From: Pseudokordiimonas caeni
Lineage (GTDB): Bacteria > Pseudomonadota > Alphaproteobacteria > Sphingomonadales > Kordiimonadaceae
Assembly: GCF_026719705.1 (NCBI RefSeq)
Contig: NZ_JAPPRR010000001.1
Location: 1,279,255-1,343,254, forward strand
Length of the DNA stretch: 64,000 nucleotides
Direction: 5' to 3'
Shown here in pieces: positions 58,032 to 64,000 of the stretch; the stretch's first letter is position 1; each line of letters starts with the position of its first letter. Under the pieces are notes generated by a model. It worked only from the letters and a program-made list of their open reading frames with translations, did not search any database and was not told the DNA's origin. Made by a program: the position numbers and the translations under genes.

Positions 58032-58679
58032 ATGCTTGAACGACTTTACAAACAGGCCCTTGCGGCTGTTTGTACGCTTTTCATTCTGGGCGCGGGCACG
58101 GCCCATGCCCAGGATACCGCTGTGGCCGATCCCCAAGGGGCCGTGGCATTCATCGAATCCGTGGCTGACGACACCAAGGCTGTCTGGAGCGATGCAACGC
58201 TCTCGGACGCTGATCGCACCACCGCCTTCCGCAAGATTTTCCAGAAAGCTGCCGATATAGACCTCTTGGCAAAAGGCATGCTCGGCCGCCATTACCGCAG
58301 CGCTACGCCAGACCAGCGCTCGGCCTATATGGTGGCGATGACCGACTATATCATCGGTGAATTCGACAAGCGCATGCAGCAGATCGGCTTCAAGGATGTG
58401 GAAATCGTCGGGACCACGCCGGCTTCCGGCAAGGGCGGCCATCTGTTTGTCCGCACCAAGGTCGACCGTTCGGAAGGCGCGCCGATCCTTGCCGACTGGC
58501 GGGTCCGCAAGAAGGATGGCAACTTCCAGATCGTCAATCTGGAAGTCGAAGGCATCAATCTGCTGATCACCAACCGTGAGCAATTCTCGGCGCGTATCGC
58601 TGAAATCGGGCTGGACGGCCTGATTGCCGAACTCAAGGCTACCTACAGCACGGCTTCCGCCGCGCCTGTCGGCAACTGA
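58032..58679 (+). CDS. mlaC: MlaC/Ttg2D-like phospholipid-binding periplasmic protein
   Basis: A 215-residue secreted protein (signal peptide about 1-26, ending AHAQ) of the MlaC family, which shuttles phospholipids between the outer and inner membrane. Conserved parts are DIDLLAKGMLGRHYRSATPDQRSAYMVAM and VEGINLLITNREQFSARI. No other mla genes are present here, so it is an isolated copy. Confidence 0.85.
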   Translation: MLERLYKQALAAVCTLFILGAGTAHAQDTAVADPQGAVAFIESVADDTKAVWSDATLSDADRTTAFRKIFQKAADIDLLAKGMLGRHYRSATPDQRSAYMVAMTDYIIGEFDKRMQQIGFKDVEIVGTTPASGKGGHLFVRTKVDRSEGAPILADWRVRKKDGNFQIVNLEVEGINLLITNREQFSARIAEIGLDGLIAELKATYSTASAAPVGN

Positions 58680-58689
58680 GCAATCTTTC

Positions 58690-59268
58690 CTATTCCGTCG
58701 CGGCCACGGTCGCGGCGGATACGGGCTCCATCACACACAATAGCCGCAAGCTGCCCGCTGTGTTGTAAAGCGCGCTTTCAAGCGCTGTCGCCCGGGATGC
58801 CGGCACATTCACCGCAAATCGTGTCCTGTAATCGAAACCTGCTTCGGTTTCGATCCGGCGACTGTTCATCCTGACGATATTGGCATCATAGTCGACAAGA
58901 ACTTCGCTGATACGCGCCACAAGGCCCGGCCTGTCGCCGCCTTTCACTTCGATCACGTGGGTGATGGTCCCACTGTCGTCGCGGGTGAGGTTGAAGGGGA
59001 AGCTCGTGACCGCGATCCGCGCACCCTCCAACAGTTCGAGCGCTGCCAGCCCTTCCTGCACCTCTTCCGGGGTGGTAAGAGTGGCAAATTCAGCCACACA
59101 GCTGAATTCGAAGCCCTGCCCCAGCACCGCATAGGCGCTGTCGGCAAGGTTTGCACCGATCTCGAAAAGATAGCTCGACACAGCCGAAACAACACCGACC
59201 CGGTCGCGCCCGATGATCGAAATAAGGAGATTACTGGAGACCCGTTCCTGACCTTGTGCGTTGCTCAT
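58690..59268 (-). CDS. Tandem ACT-domain regulatory protein (GcvR-like)
   Basis: A 192-residue protein with two ACT domains (about 10-85 and 95-175): LISIIGRDRVGVVSAVSSYLFEIGANL, then VIEVKGGDRPGLVARISEVL. Such proteins bind amino acids; the enterobacterial relative GcvR controls glycine cleavage. The ATG chosen follows AGGCAAGAAC; a longer frame upstream has no support. No glycine cleavage genes are near. Confidence 0.82.
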   Translation of the reverse strand: MSNAQGQERVSSNLLISIIGRDRVGVVSAVSSYLFEIGANLADSAYAVLGQGFEFSCVAEFATLTTPEEVQEGLAALELLEGARIAVTSFPFNLTRDDSGTITHVIEVKGGDRPGLVARISEVLVDYDANIVRMNSRRIETEAGFDYRTRFAVNVPASRATALESALYNTAGSLRLLCVMEPVSAATVAATE

Positions 59269-59363
59269 GTTCTTGCCTGCTTGAAAAAAATTGATGCCGC
59301 GCCACAATGGATTTGGTACACAGGCGCCGCGCTCCACAATCATTTTCATTAGGGACATAGCCC

Positions 59364-59585
59364 ATGTCTGACAAGCAACTTCTTCACCTCGTCTTCGGCG
59401 GTCCGGTTTCGGACCCGCAGACGCTTGATTTCACCGATTTGAGCAAGCTCGAGATCGTCGGCATCTTCGGCTCCTACCAGGAAGCCGAAAGCGCATGGCG
59501 CAGCGTCAGCCAGGCCAATGTAGACGACGCCATGACCCGCTATGTGGTCGTGCACCTGCACAAGCTGCTGACACCCGAGATCTGA
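59364..59585 (+). CDS. DUF4170 family small protein
   Basis: A 73-residue soluble protein with the pattern LLHLVFGGPVSD, IVGIFGSYQEAESAWRSVSQANVDDA and YVVVHLHKLL, characteristic of the alphaproteobacterial DUF4170 family of unknown function. It is divergent from the ACT gene and followed by a strong terminator. Confidence 0.85.
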   Translation: MSDKQLLHLVFGGPVSDPQTLDFTDLSKLEIVGIFGSYQEAESAWRSVSQANVDDAMTRYVVVHLHKLLTPEI

Positions 59586-59617
59586 GAGCGTCAGCTTTCG
59601 CCCTTCGCCAATTGAGG

Positions 59618-59653
59618 AAAGCCCCGCAGGCATTGATGCTTGCGGGGCTTTTT
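59618..59653 (+). terminator. Intrinsic terminator of the DUF4170 gene
   Basis: AAAGCCCCGCA (59618-59628) pairs with TGCGGGGCTTT (59641-59651), with five T at the end. Confidence 0.9.
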
Positions 59654-59674
59654 GTGCGGAGCGCTATCGGGGGG

Positions 59675-59884
59675 TCAGCGCGTCGACGCGGGGGCTGCAA
59701 AATGGGCGTCAAGGCCATCGGCAATCGCTTCGCCTTCAAGGTCGTAAGCGCCAAGATGGCCATGGAGATAGGTCATGGCTTCCTCGCGGCTGCCAAACTG
59801 GCGGCGGGAAAGCTCCAACTGGGCAATCCGGCGGATGCCTTCAATATCGATCGGGGAATAGTACATCGTCCCTTGGTCTTTCAT
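59675..59884 (-). CDS. Small hypothetical protein
   Basis: A 69-residue acidic soluble protein starting 4 bases after the purine-rich AGAAGA. It has a helical middle (EGIRRIAQLELSRRQFGSREEAMTYLHGHL) reminiscent of a small helix-turn-helix, but no family is recognised. Codon use looks like the neighbours. A real gene is likely given the isolated 400-base interval it fills. Confidence 0.55.
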   Translation of the reverse strand: MKDQGTMYYSPIDIEGIRRIAQLELSRRQFGSREEAMTYLHGHLGAYDLEGEAIADGLDAHFAAPASTR

Positions 59885-59981
59885 TTCTTCTTCTGTGATT
59901 CATATATTTCAGCCATCCTAACGGGGCTCGCCGGACGAAATCGTGACAGTTAGATGACGATTTGGTGACAAGGGCCGATGG

Positions 59982-60010
59982 TTGACATTCGGCTCGCGCG
60001 CACCTATCTC
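59982..60010 (+). promoter_or_regulatory. Candidate promoter for hspQ
   Basis: A perfect TTGACA -35 (59982-59987) is followed after 17 bases by TATCTC (60005-60010), 27 bases before the hspQ ATG. Confidence 0.55.
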
Positions 60011-60036
60011 ACGGCGCAGAAGGAGTAACGAGGACC

Positions 60037-60381
60037 ATGACAACGAACCCGCCCATCACCCGGAACGCGCTTTTCACGATCGGTCAGGTCGTGAAGCATC
60101 GCGTGTTTCCGTTCCGTGGCGTGATCTTTGATGTGGACCCGGAATTCGCCAACACGGAAGAATGGTGGGAATCGATCCCGGCCGAAATCCGGCCCGAGAA
60201 AGGCCAGCCGTTCTACCACCTGCTCGCGGAAAATGGCGAGCAGTCGTACGAAGCCTATGTTTCGCAACAGAACCTGGTGCCGGACGACAGCGGCGAGCCG
60301 GTTGATCACCCCGATGTGCCCGACATGTTCGGCGAATATCTCGGTGATCGCTACCGCATCAAGGAAAGCCAGCGGCATTGA
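60037..60381 (+). CDS. hspQ: Heat shock protein HspQ (hemimethylated-DNA-binding/YccV family)
   Basis: A 114-residue protein with the family core FTIGQVVKHRVFPFRGVIFDVDPEF, PFYHLLAENGE, EAYVSQQNLVPD. In Escherichia coli HspQ is a heat-induced specificity factor for Lon and was earlier linked to DnaA control. It has its own promoter and terminator. Confidence 0.92.
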   Translation: MTTNPPITRNALFTIGQVVKHRVFPFRGVIFDVDPEFANTEEWWESIPAEIRPEKGQPFYHLLAENGEQSYEAYVSQQNLVPDDSGEPVDHPDVPDMFGEYLGDRYRIKESQRH

Positions 60382-60389
60382 GACAAAGA

Positions 60390-60416
60390 AAAAGGCGGCC
60401 AGATCGGCCGCCTTTT
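60390..60416 (+). terminator. Intrinsic terminator of hspQ
   Basis: AAAAGGCGGCC (60390-60400) pairs with GGCCGCCTTTT (60406-60416). It probably serves the convergent small membrane protein gene as well. Confidence 0.88.
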
Positions 60417-60439
60417 CTCATACCGGGTATCTGAATTCC

Positions 60440-60556
60440 TCAGGCGAGGAAAATCTTCATCAGCACGAGGACCGCGACAATCGCGACGGTCGAACGAACG
60501 GCTACCTTGATGAAGCCATTGTAGGTGGTTTCCTGTTCTTTAACGTCCATCGACAT
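60440..60556 (-). CDS. aa3-type cytochrome oxidase subunit IV-like small membrane protein
   Basis: A 38-residue protein with a short polar start (MDVKEQETTYNGFIK) and one membrane helix (VAIVAVLVLMKIFLA). This matches the small subunit IV found in alphaproteobacterial aa3 oxidases, where an EQ-x-T-x-x-GF pattern precedes the helix. The ATG chosen has GGGAG 6 bases upstream. Oxidase genes are not adjacent, so it may be a paralogue. Confidence 0.62.
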   Translation of the reverse strand: MSMDVKEQETTYNGFIKVAVRSTVAIVAVLVLMKIFLA

Positions 60557-60634
60557 GATCATCTCCCAAAGTATGCGAGGCCGCAGCCCGTTGTTTTTTT
60601 GCTCTATAACCGATTGTGACAGTCGGGCCAAGTC

Positions 60635-61621
60635 TCAAACCGCAGTGCCGCCGAGGCAGGCTGACAGAAGTTTCGGGTCGATATTGCCACCCGAAAGCAC
60701 GATCACGCTGGTCCGCCCCTTGGTCTCGACGCGTCCGTCCAGAAGGGCGGCAAGCGACACGACACCGCCGGGTTCGGTCGTCAGTTTCAGTGTCTCCGCC
60801 GCATAAGCCACGGCATCCGCCGCCTCACGGTCGGACACTGTCAGCCCCTTCACGCCGAAAGCCTGCAGGACCGCGAAGGTCAGCGGCCCCGGCGCCTCCG
60901 AAAGGAGCGCGTCGCAGATCGACTTCACCGAGATATCGGCATGCTGGCGCTCACCGCTTTCCAGAGAACGCTTGGTGTCGTCATAGGTCGCGGGTTCGAC
61001 CACATAGCGGGCAGCCTCCGGAAATTCGCGCCCGAGCACGGTATAGAGCCCCGAAGCGAGGCCACCGCCGCCGCAGCCGGTGAGGATCTGGTCGGGGACA
61101 ACGCCGATCGCCTTCAGGTCTTCCGCGATCTCAAGCCCGATAGTGCCCTGCCCGGCCATGATATAGGGGTCGTTGAAGGACGGCACGACGATGGCGCCTT
61201 CCTTCTCGCTGATTTCGGCAGCGATCGCTTCACGGCTTTCACTGTACCGATCAAACAGCCTGACAATTGCACCGTACCCCTTCGTGTTCCGCACCTTGAT
61301 CTCTGGCGCGTCCTGCGGCATCACGATGGTCGCCTTCACGCCCAGCATGCGCGCAGCAAGCGCCACGCCCTGCGCATGGTTGCCGCTTGAGAAGGCCACA
61401 ACACCGCGCTTCTTTTCCGCGTCCGTCAGCTGTGAAATACGGTTATAGGCACCACGAAACTTGAAGGCACCGGCGTGCTGCAGGCATTCGGGCTTGATGA
61501 AAACACGCCCGCCAAGGCGTTCATTGAGGGCAAGATTTTCAAGAAGCGGGGTGCGGACCGCGATCCCCCTGATCCGCCCGGCAGCGGCAACAATATCCTC
61601 GTAGCTGATCGCGAGTGTCAT
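60635..61621 (-). CDS. Threonine/serine dehydratase-like PLP enzyme
   Basis: A 328-residue fold-type II PLP enzyme. The PLP lysine is K54 in GAFKFRGAYN, with SSGNHAQG for the substrate loop, GCGGGGLASG for phosphate binding, and a late VIVLSGGN. It lacks the C-terminal ACT-like regulatory domain of biosynthetic IlvA, so it is of the catabolic type or a serine/threo-hydroxyaspartate dehydratase or racemase. Confidence 0.87.
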   Translation of the reverse strand: MTLAISYEDIVAAAGRIRGIAVRTPLLENLALNERLGGRVFIKPECLQHAGAFKFRGAYNRISQLTDAEKKRGVVAFSSGNHAQGVALAARMLGVKATIVMPQDAPEIKVRNTKGYGAIVRLFDRYSESREAIAAEISEKEGAIVVPSFNDPYIMAGQGTIGLEIAEDLKAIGVVPDQILTGCGGGGLASGLYTVLGREFPEAARYVVEPATYDDTKRSLESGERQHADISVKSICDALLSEAPGPLTFAVLQAFGVKGLTVSDREAADAVAYAAETLKLTTEPGGVVSLAALLDGRVETKGRTSVIVLSGGNIDPKLLSACLGGTAV

Positions 61622-61625
61622 GGTC

Positions 61626-61871
61626 TTATTTATCCTTTTTCCGGCGCGGGCGATGCTTGTGCCACCAGCGCAAAAGCCTGACTTCCATGCGGCGGCGGAA
61701 CCGGCGCACGGCGGGATAATCCACGGAAAGGATCACGAGGCCAAGAGGGATCATCCAGAAACCGAGAACCGGCAGGAATCCGAGGAGGCCGCCAATGACC
61801 AGAAGGACGCCTACGATGAGGCGTCCCAGCTGGTTGTTCGGTATAGTTTTCTTTATTTTCTGGCGGATCAT
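61626..61871 (-). CDS. Small PGPGW-type transmembrane protein
   Basis: An 81-residue membrane protein with two close hydrophobic segments (LIVGVLLVIGGLLGFLPVLGF and MIPLGLVILSVD) and a very basic C-terminus (RRRMEVRLLRWWHKHRPRRKK). It resembles the putative PGPGW membrane family. It is 4 bases upstream-to-stop from the dehydratase gene, so cotranscribed. Confidence 0.7.
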   Translation of the reverse strand: MIRQKIKKTIPNNQLGRLIVGVLLVIGGLLGFLPVLGFWMIPLGLVILSVDYPAVRRFRRRMEVRLLRWWHKHRPRRKKDK

Positions 61872-61886
61872 CTCCCGCCCCTTCGG

Positions 61887-63215
61887 TCAGTCCACCGCTG
61901 CAAGCGTCTCGGCGAACAGGTTGAAGATGCGGTCGATATGCGCCTTGTCGGAAACAAGCGGCGGCGCAATGGCGATATGATCGCCCGAGAGGCGCACCTT
62001 CAGGCCCATTTCGAAGGCTTTCAGGAACACATCGTTTGCTCGTGCACCCGGCACACCGTCGCGGTGGGCGATGGTGAAGGCGCTCATGAAGCCGAGGTTG
62101 CGGATATCGGTCACATGCTTCGAGGCCTTCAGGCTGTGCGCAGCCGCGCCGAAGTGCGGCTCAAGGGTACGGACATTCTCGTAAACGCCCTCTTCCTTGA
62201 AGACCTTCTGGGTGGCAAGGGCAGCCGCAACCGCGAGCGGATGCGCCGAATAGGTATAGCCGTGGAACAGCTCGACCCCACCCTTCGTTTCATCCATGAA
62301 GGTGTCGTAGATGCGCTTCTGAACGATCACGGCGCCCATCGGCACCGTGCCATTGTTGATCGCCTTGGCGGTGGTGATGATGTCGGGCTCCACCTTGAAA
62401 CGCTCGGCCGCACTCGCGTAGCCGAGCCGTCCGAAGGCCGTGATCACCTCGTCGAAAATCAGCAGAATGCCATGCTTTGCCGTGATCTCGCGCAGGCGTT
62501 CCAGGTAGCCCACCGGCGGGACGAACACGCCGGCCGAACCCACAACCGGCTCCACGATCACGGCTGCGATTGTGGATGCGTCATGCAGCTTCACGAGATT
62601 TTCGAGCTCGTCGGCGTAAGCTGCACCCGTTTCGGGCTGGCCGTTCGTGAAGGCCATGGTGGCTGGATCATAGGGGAACGGCATATGGTCCACACCCGGC
62701 AGCAACGAGCCGAAGAATTTGCGGTTGTTGACCATGCCACCGACCGAAATGCCGCCGAAGCCCACGCCGTGATAGCCGTTGAAGCGGCCGATCAGGCGGG
62801 TGCGCGAAGCGTCGCCCCGCAGGCGGTGGTAGGCAATGGCGATCTTGAGCGCGGTATCGACCGATTCAGAACCCGAGTTCGTGAAGAAAACATGGTCCAG
62901 CGAGCCCGGCATCACGTCCGCCACCACATTGGCGAGCTCGAACGCAGGCCGGTGGCCAAAGCCGAAAGCCGTGGAATAGTCAAGCTTGCCCGCCTGTTCG
63001 CGGATCGCTTCGGTAACCTTCGGATGGCCGTGCCCAAGCGCCGAACACCAGAGGCCAGACGAGCCGTCAATCACCTGACGGCCATCGTCCGTGGTGAAAT
63101 AGAGGCCCGCAGCGCTTTCCAGAAGGCGCGGTTTGGCCTTGAAGGCCTTGTTGGGCGTGAACGGCATCCAGTAGGCCTGCAGTTCATCGTTCCGAAGCGG
63201 ATTGGAGGAGGTCAT
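61887..63215 (-). CDS. Class III aminotransferase (omega-amino acid:pyruvate type)
   Basis: A 442-residue PLP aminotransferase. It begins with YWMPFTPNKAFKAKPRLL, typical of beta-alanine/omega-amino acid:pyruvate aminotransferases. Further motifs are FTNSGSESVDTALKIA, GRFNGYHG, LLIFDEVITAFGR, and the PLP lysine in TTAKAINNGTVPMGA. The substrate may be beta-alanine, GABA or a polyamine product. Confidence 0.92.
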   Translation of the reverse strand: MTSSNPLRNDELQAYWMPFTPNKAFKAKPRLLESAAGLYFTTDDGRQVIDGSSGLWCSALGHGHPKVTEAIREQAGKLDYSTAFGFGHRPAFELANVVADVMPGSLDHVFFTNSGSESVDTALKIAIAYHRLRGDASRTRLIGRFNGYHGVGFGGISVGGMVNNRKFFGSLLPGVDHMPFPYDPATMAFTNGQPETGAAYADELENLVKLHDASTIAAVIVEPVVGSAGVFVPPVGYLERLREITAKHGILLIFDEVITAFGRLGYASAAERFKVEPDIITTAKAINNGTVPMGAVIVQKRIYDTFMDETKGGVELFHGYTYSAHPLAVAAALATQKVFKEEGVYENVRTLEPHFGAAAHSLKASKHVTDIRNLGFMSAFTIAHRDGVPGARANDVFLKAFEMGLKVRLSGDHIAIAPPLVSDKAHIDRIFNLFAETLAAVD

Positions 63216-63284
63216 GAAACACCTGATGCTTTGGCGAAAACGGCTCTTCGTCCGTCGCCTCTGGACTCTGATTTTTGTGGGTCC

Positions 63285-63304
63285 GGGGCGGCCGCAGCCG
63301 CCCC
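63285..63304. terminator. Hairpin downstream of the TonB-dependent receptor
   Basis: GGGGCGGC-CGCA-GCCGCCCC is an 8-bp perfect stem 16 bases after the receptor stop; no T tract follows. Confidence 0.5.
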
Positions 63305-63319
63305 GCCCGTAAGGCTATA

Positions 63320-64000
63320 TCATTCTTCGCCGAAATTGATGGTCAGCTTCACACCCACGGTGCGCGGGCGGCTGATGCCGAAGCCGTGCGCCGGGAACAG
63401 CCCATCGGCCGAGCCTTCGCTGGTACCATCGAAATATTTGGCGTTGAACACGTTTTCCATATAGGCCGTGACCGACCAGCCTTCGTTGCTGGTCCAGCCA
63501 AGTCGGGCTGCCACGTCCGTCCAGCCGCCGTTGACGCCGGACGGCGTATTGTCGAGGCCGCCGTAGGTCTTGCTTTGCGTGCGGAAATCGACCGACCCCG
63601 TGATTTCGCCCGCATCACCAATCGGCTGGTGGTAGGCCAGCACGCCGGCGAGCGTCCATTTGGGCGAACCCGGCAGGCGCGAGCCATCAGGCCCGATCAC
63701 CACTTCGGTGCCGTCCGGATAGGTGTAAACCGCGCCGGTCACTTCGTTGGTGTTGTAGGAACCCGAGACGAACATATCGAGGTTTTCGCTGAGGATTGCC
63801 TGTACAGTGGCTTCCGCGCCCCAAGCCTTCACCTTGCCCACGTTCACGATCTTGGTACCTGCATCGAAGAAGTTCAGCTGCAAGTCCGTGTAGCGATAGT
63901 GATAGACGTTACCATTGAGGCGGACACGACTGTCGAAAAGGTCGCCCTTGAAGCCAACCTCATAGGAGGTCACCTGCTCGGGATCGAACGAGTTCGGCGT
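63320..64000 (-). CDS. TonB-dependent outer-membrane receptor, C-terminal part
   Basis: The last 226 residues of a receptor that continues beyond the window. The sequence alternates beta strands typical of the barrel (SYEVGFKGDLFDSRVRLNGNVYHYRYTDLQ). It ends with the usual signature in which a penultimate strand (VTAYMENVFNAKYFD) precedes PRTVGVKLTINFGEE. The substrate cannot be told from this part. The next gene, an aminotransferase, lies 104 bases away. Confidence 0.9.
   Translation of the reverse strand, partial: TPNSFDPEQVTSYEVGFKGDLFDSRVRLNGNVYHYRYTDLQLNFFDAGTKIVNVGKVKAWGAEATVQAILSENLDMFVSGSYNTNEVTGAVYTYPDGTEVVIGPDGSRLPGSPKWTLAGVLAYHQPIGDAGEITGSVDFRTQSKTYGGLDNTPSGVNGGWTDVAARLGWTSNEGWSVTAYMENVFNAKYFDGTSEGSADGLFPAHGFGISRPRTVGVKLTINFGEE

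Noticed and set aside
61620-63464. A 614-codon plus-strand open frame opposite the class III aminotransferase
   Set aside because: The aminotransferase on the other strand has all catalytic motifs; this frame is His/Arg-rich with no recognisable domain.

Overview
The window comes from an alphaproteobacterium. The evidence is a set of flagellar proteins largely confined to that class (FliX, FlbY, FlbT, FlaF, a FlmG-like flagellin glycosyltransferase), a DksA with a degenerate zinc finger, DUF2336 and DUF4170 proteins, high G+C, and many -24/-12 (sigma-54) promoters in front of flagellar genes. I cannot name the genus; a Caulobacter-, Rhodospirillales- or Kordiimonas-like lineage would fit. I see no rRNA, tRNA, insertion sequence, integrase or CRISPR array.

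Layout. (1) 1-8.3 kb: basal-body genes flgF(end)-flgG-flgA-flgH, an HPP-family membrane protein, dksA, then fliX divergent from flgI-flgJ/cheL-flbY, then a first flagellin with its own sigma-54 promoter. (2) 8.3-31.9 kb: a long, mostly minus-strand sugar island. It holds pseC and pseB, a methyltransferase, and a set that can be read as a complete route to GDP-D-glycero-alpha-D-manno-heptose (GmhA, GHMP kinase, fused guanylyltransferase/phosphatase). These are followed by a GDP-sugar 4,6-dehydratase, a ColD/RfbH-type 3-dehydratase with His in place of the PLP lysine, a two-subunit thiamine-diphosphate E1 enzyme and a fucose-synthase-like reductase. Then come a GDP-mannose-3,5-epimerase-like protein, a nucleotide-sugar dehydrogenase, unusual glycosyltransferases, and the rest of a pseudaminic-type (nonulosonic acid) pathway (SpsF-type cytidylyltransferase, GT2, HAD, PseG, ATP-grasp, PseI). 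(3) 31.9-38.6 kb: a FlmG-like TPR-glycosyltransferase, flbT-flaF, three tandem flagellins each with a sigma-54 promoter and a 5' UTR hairpin, and flaG. (4) 38.7-44.4 kb: MoxR/VWA pair, then a glycosyltransferase and two nucleotidyltransferase genes, one fused to a kinase-like domain. (5) 44.5-64 kb: mostly housekeeping or ordinary accessory genes: TonB-like protein, alkaline phosphatase, Hpt/receiver proteins, a very long membrane-anchored coiled-coil protein, a TRAP transporter, DUF2336, an alanine/glycine symporter, cytochrome c, MlaC, ACT protein, HspQ, a threonine dehydratase-like enzyme, an aminotransferase and the end of a TonB-dependent receptor.

How it works together. The flagellins are the probable acceptors, the FlmG-like protein the probable transferase, and the Pse operon directly behind it the donor pathway; FlbT and FlaF adjust flagellin translation and secretion. 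The GDP-heptose branch appears to make a second, unusual sugar. Its most striking part is an orphan pyruvate-dehydrogenase-like E1 alpha/beta pair placed between a sugar 3-dehydratase and a sugar reductase, which suggests a carbon-branched 3,6-dideoxy-heptose made without the rest of a dehydrogenase complex. Regulatory DNA is informative: repeated GGCA-N5-YGCC elements lie upstream of every flagellin promoter, and two sigma-54 promoters facing each other between flmG and flbT share the same -12 GC.
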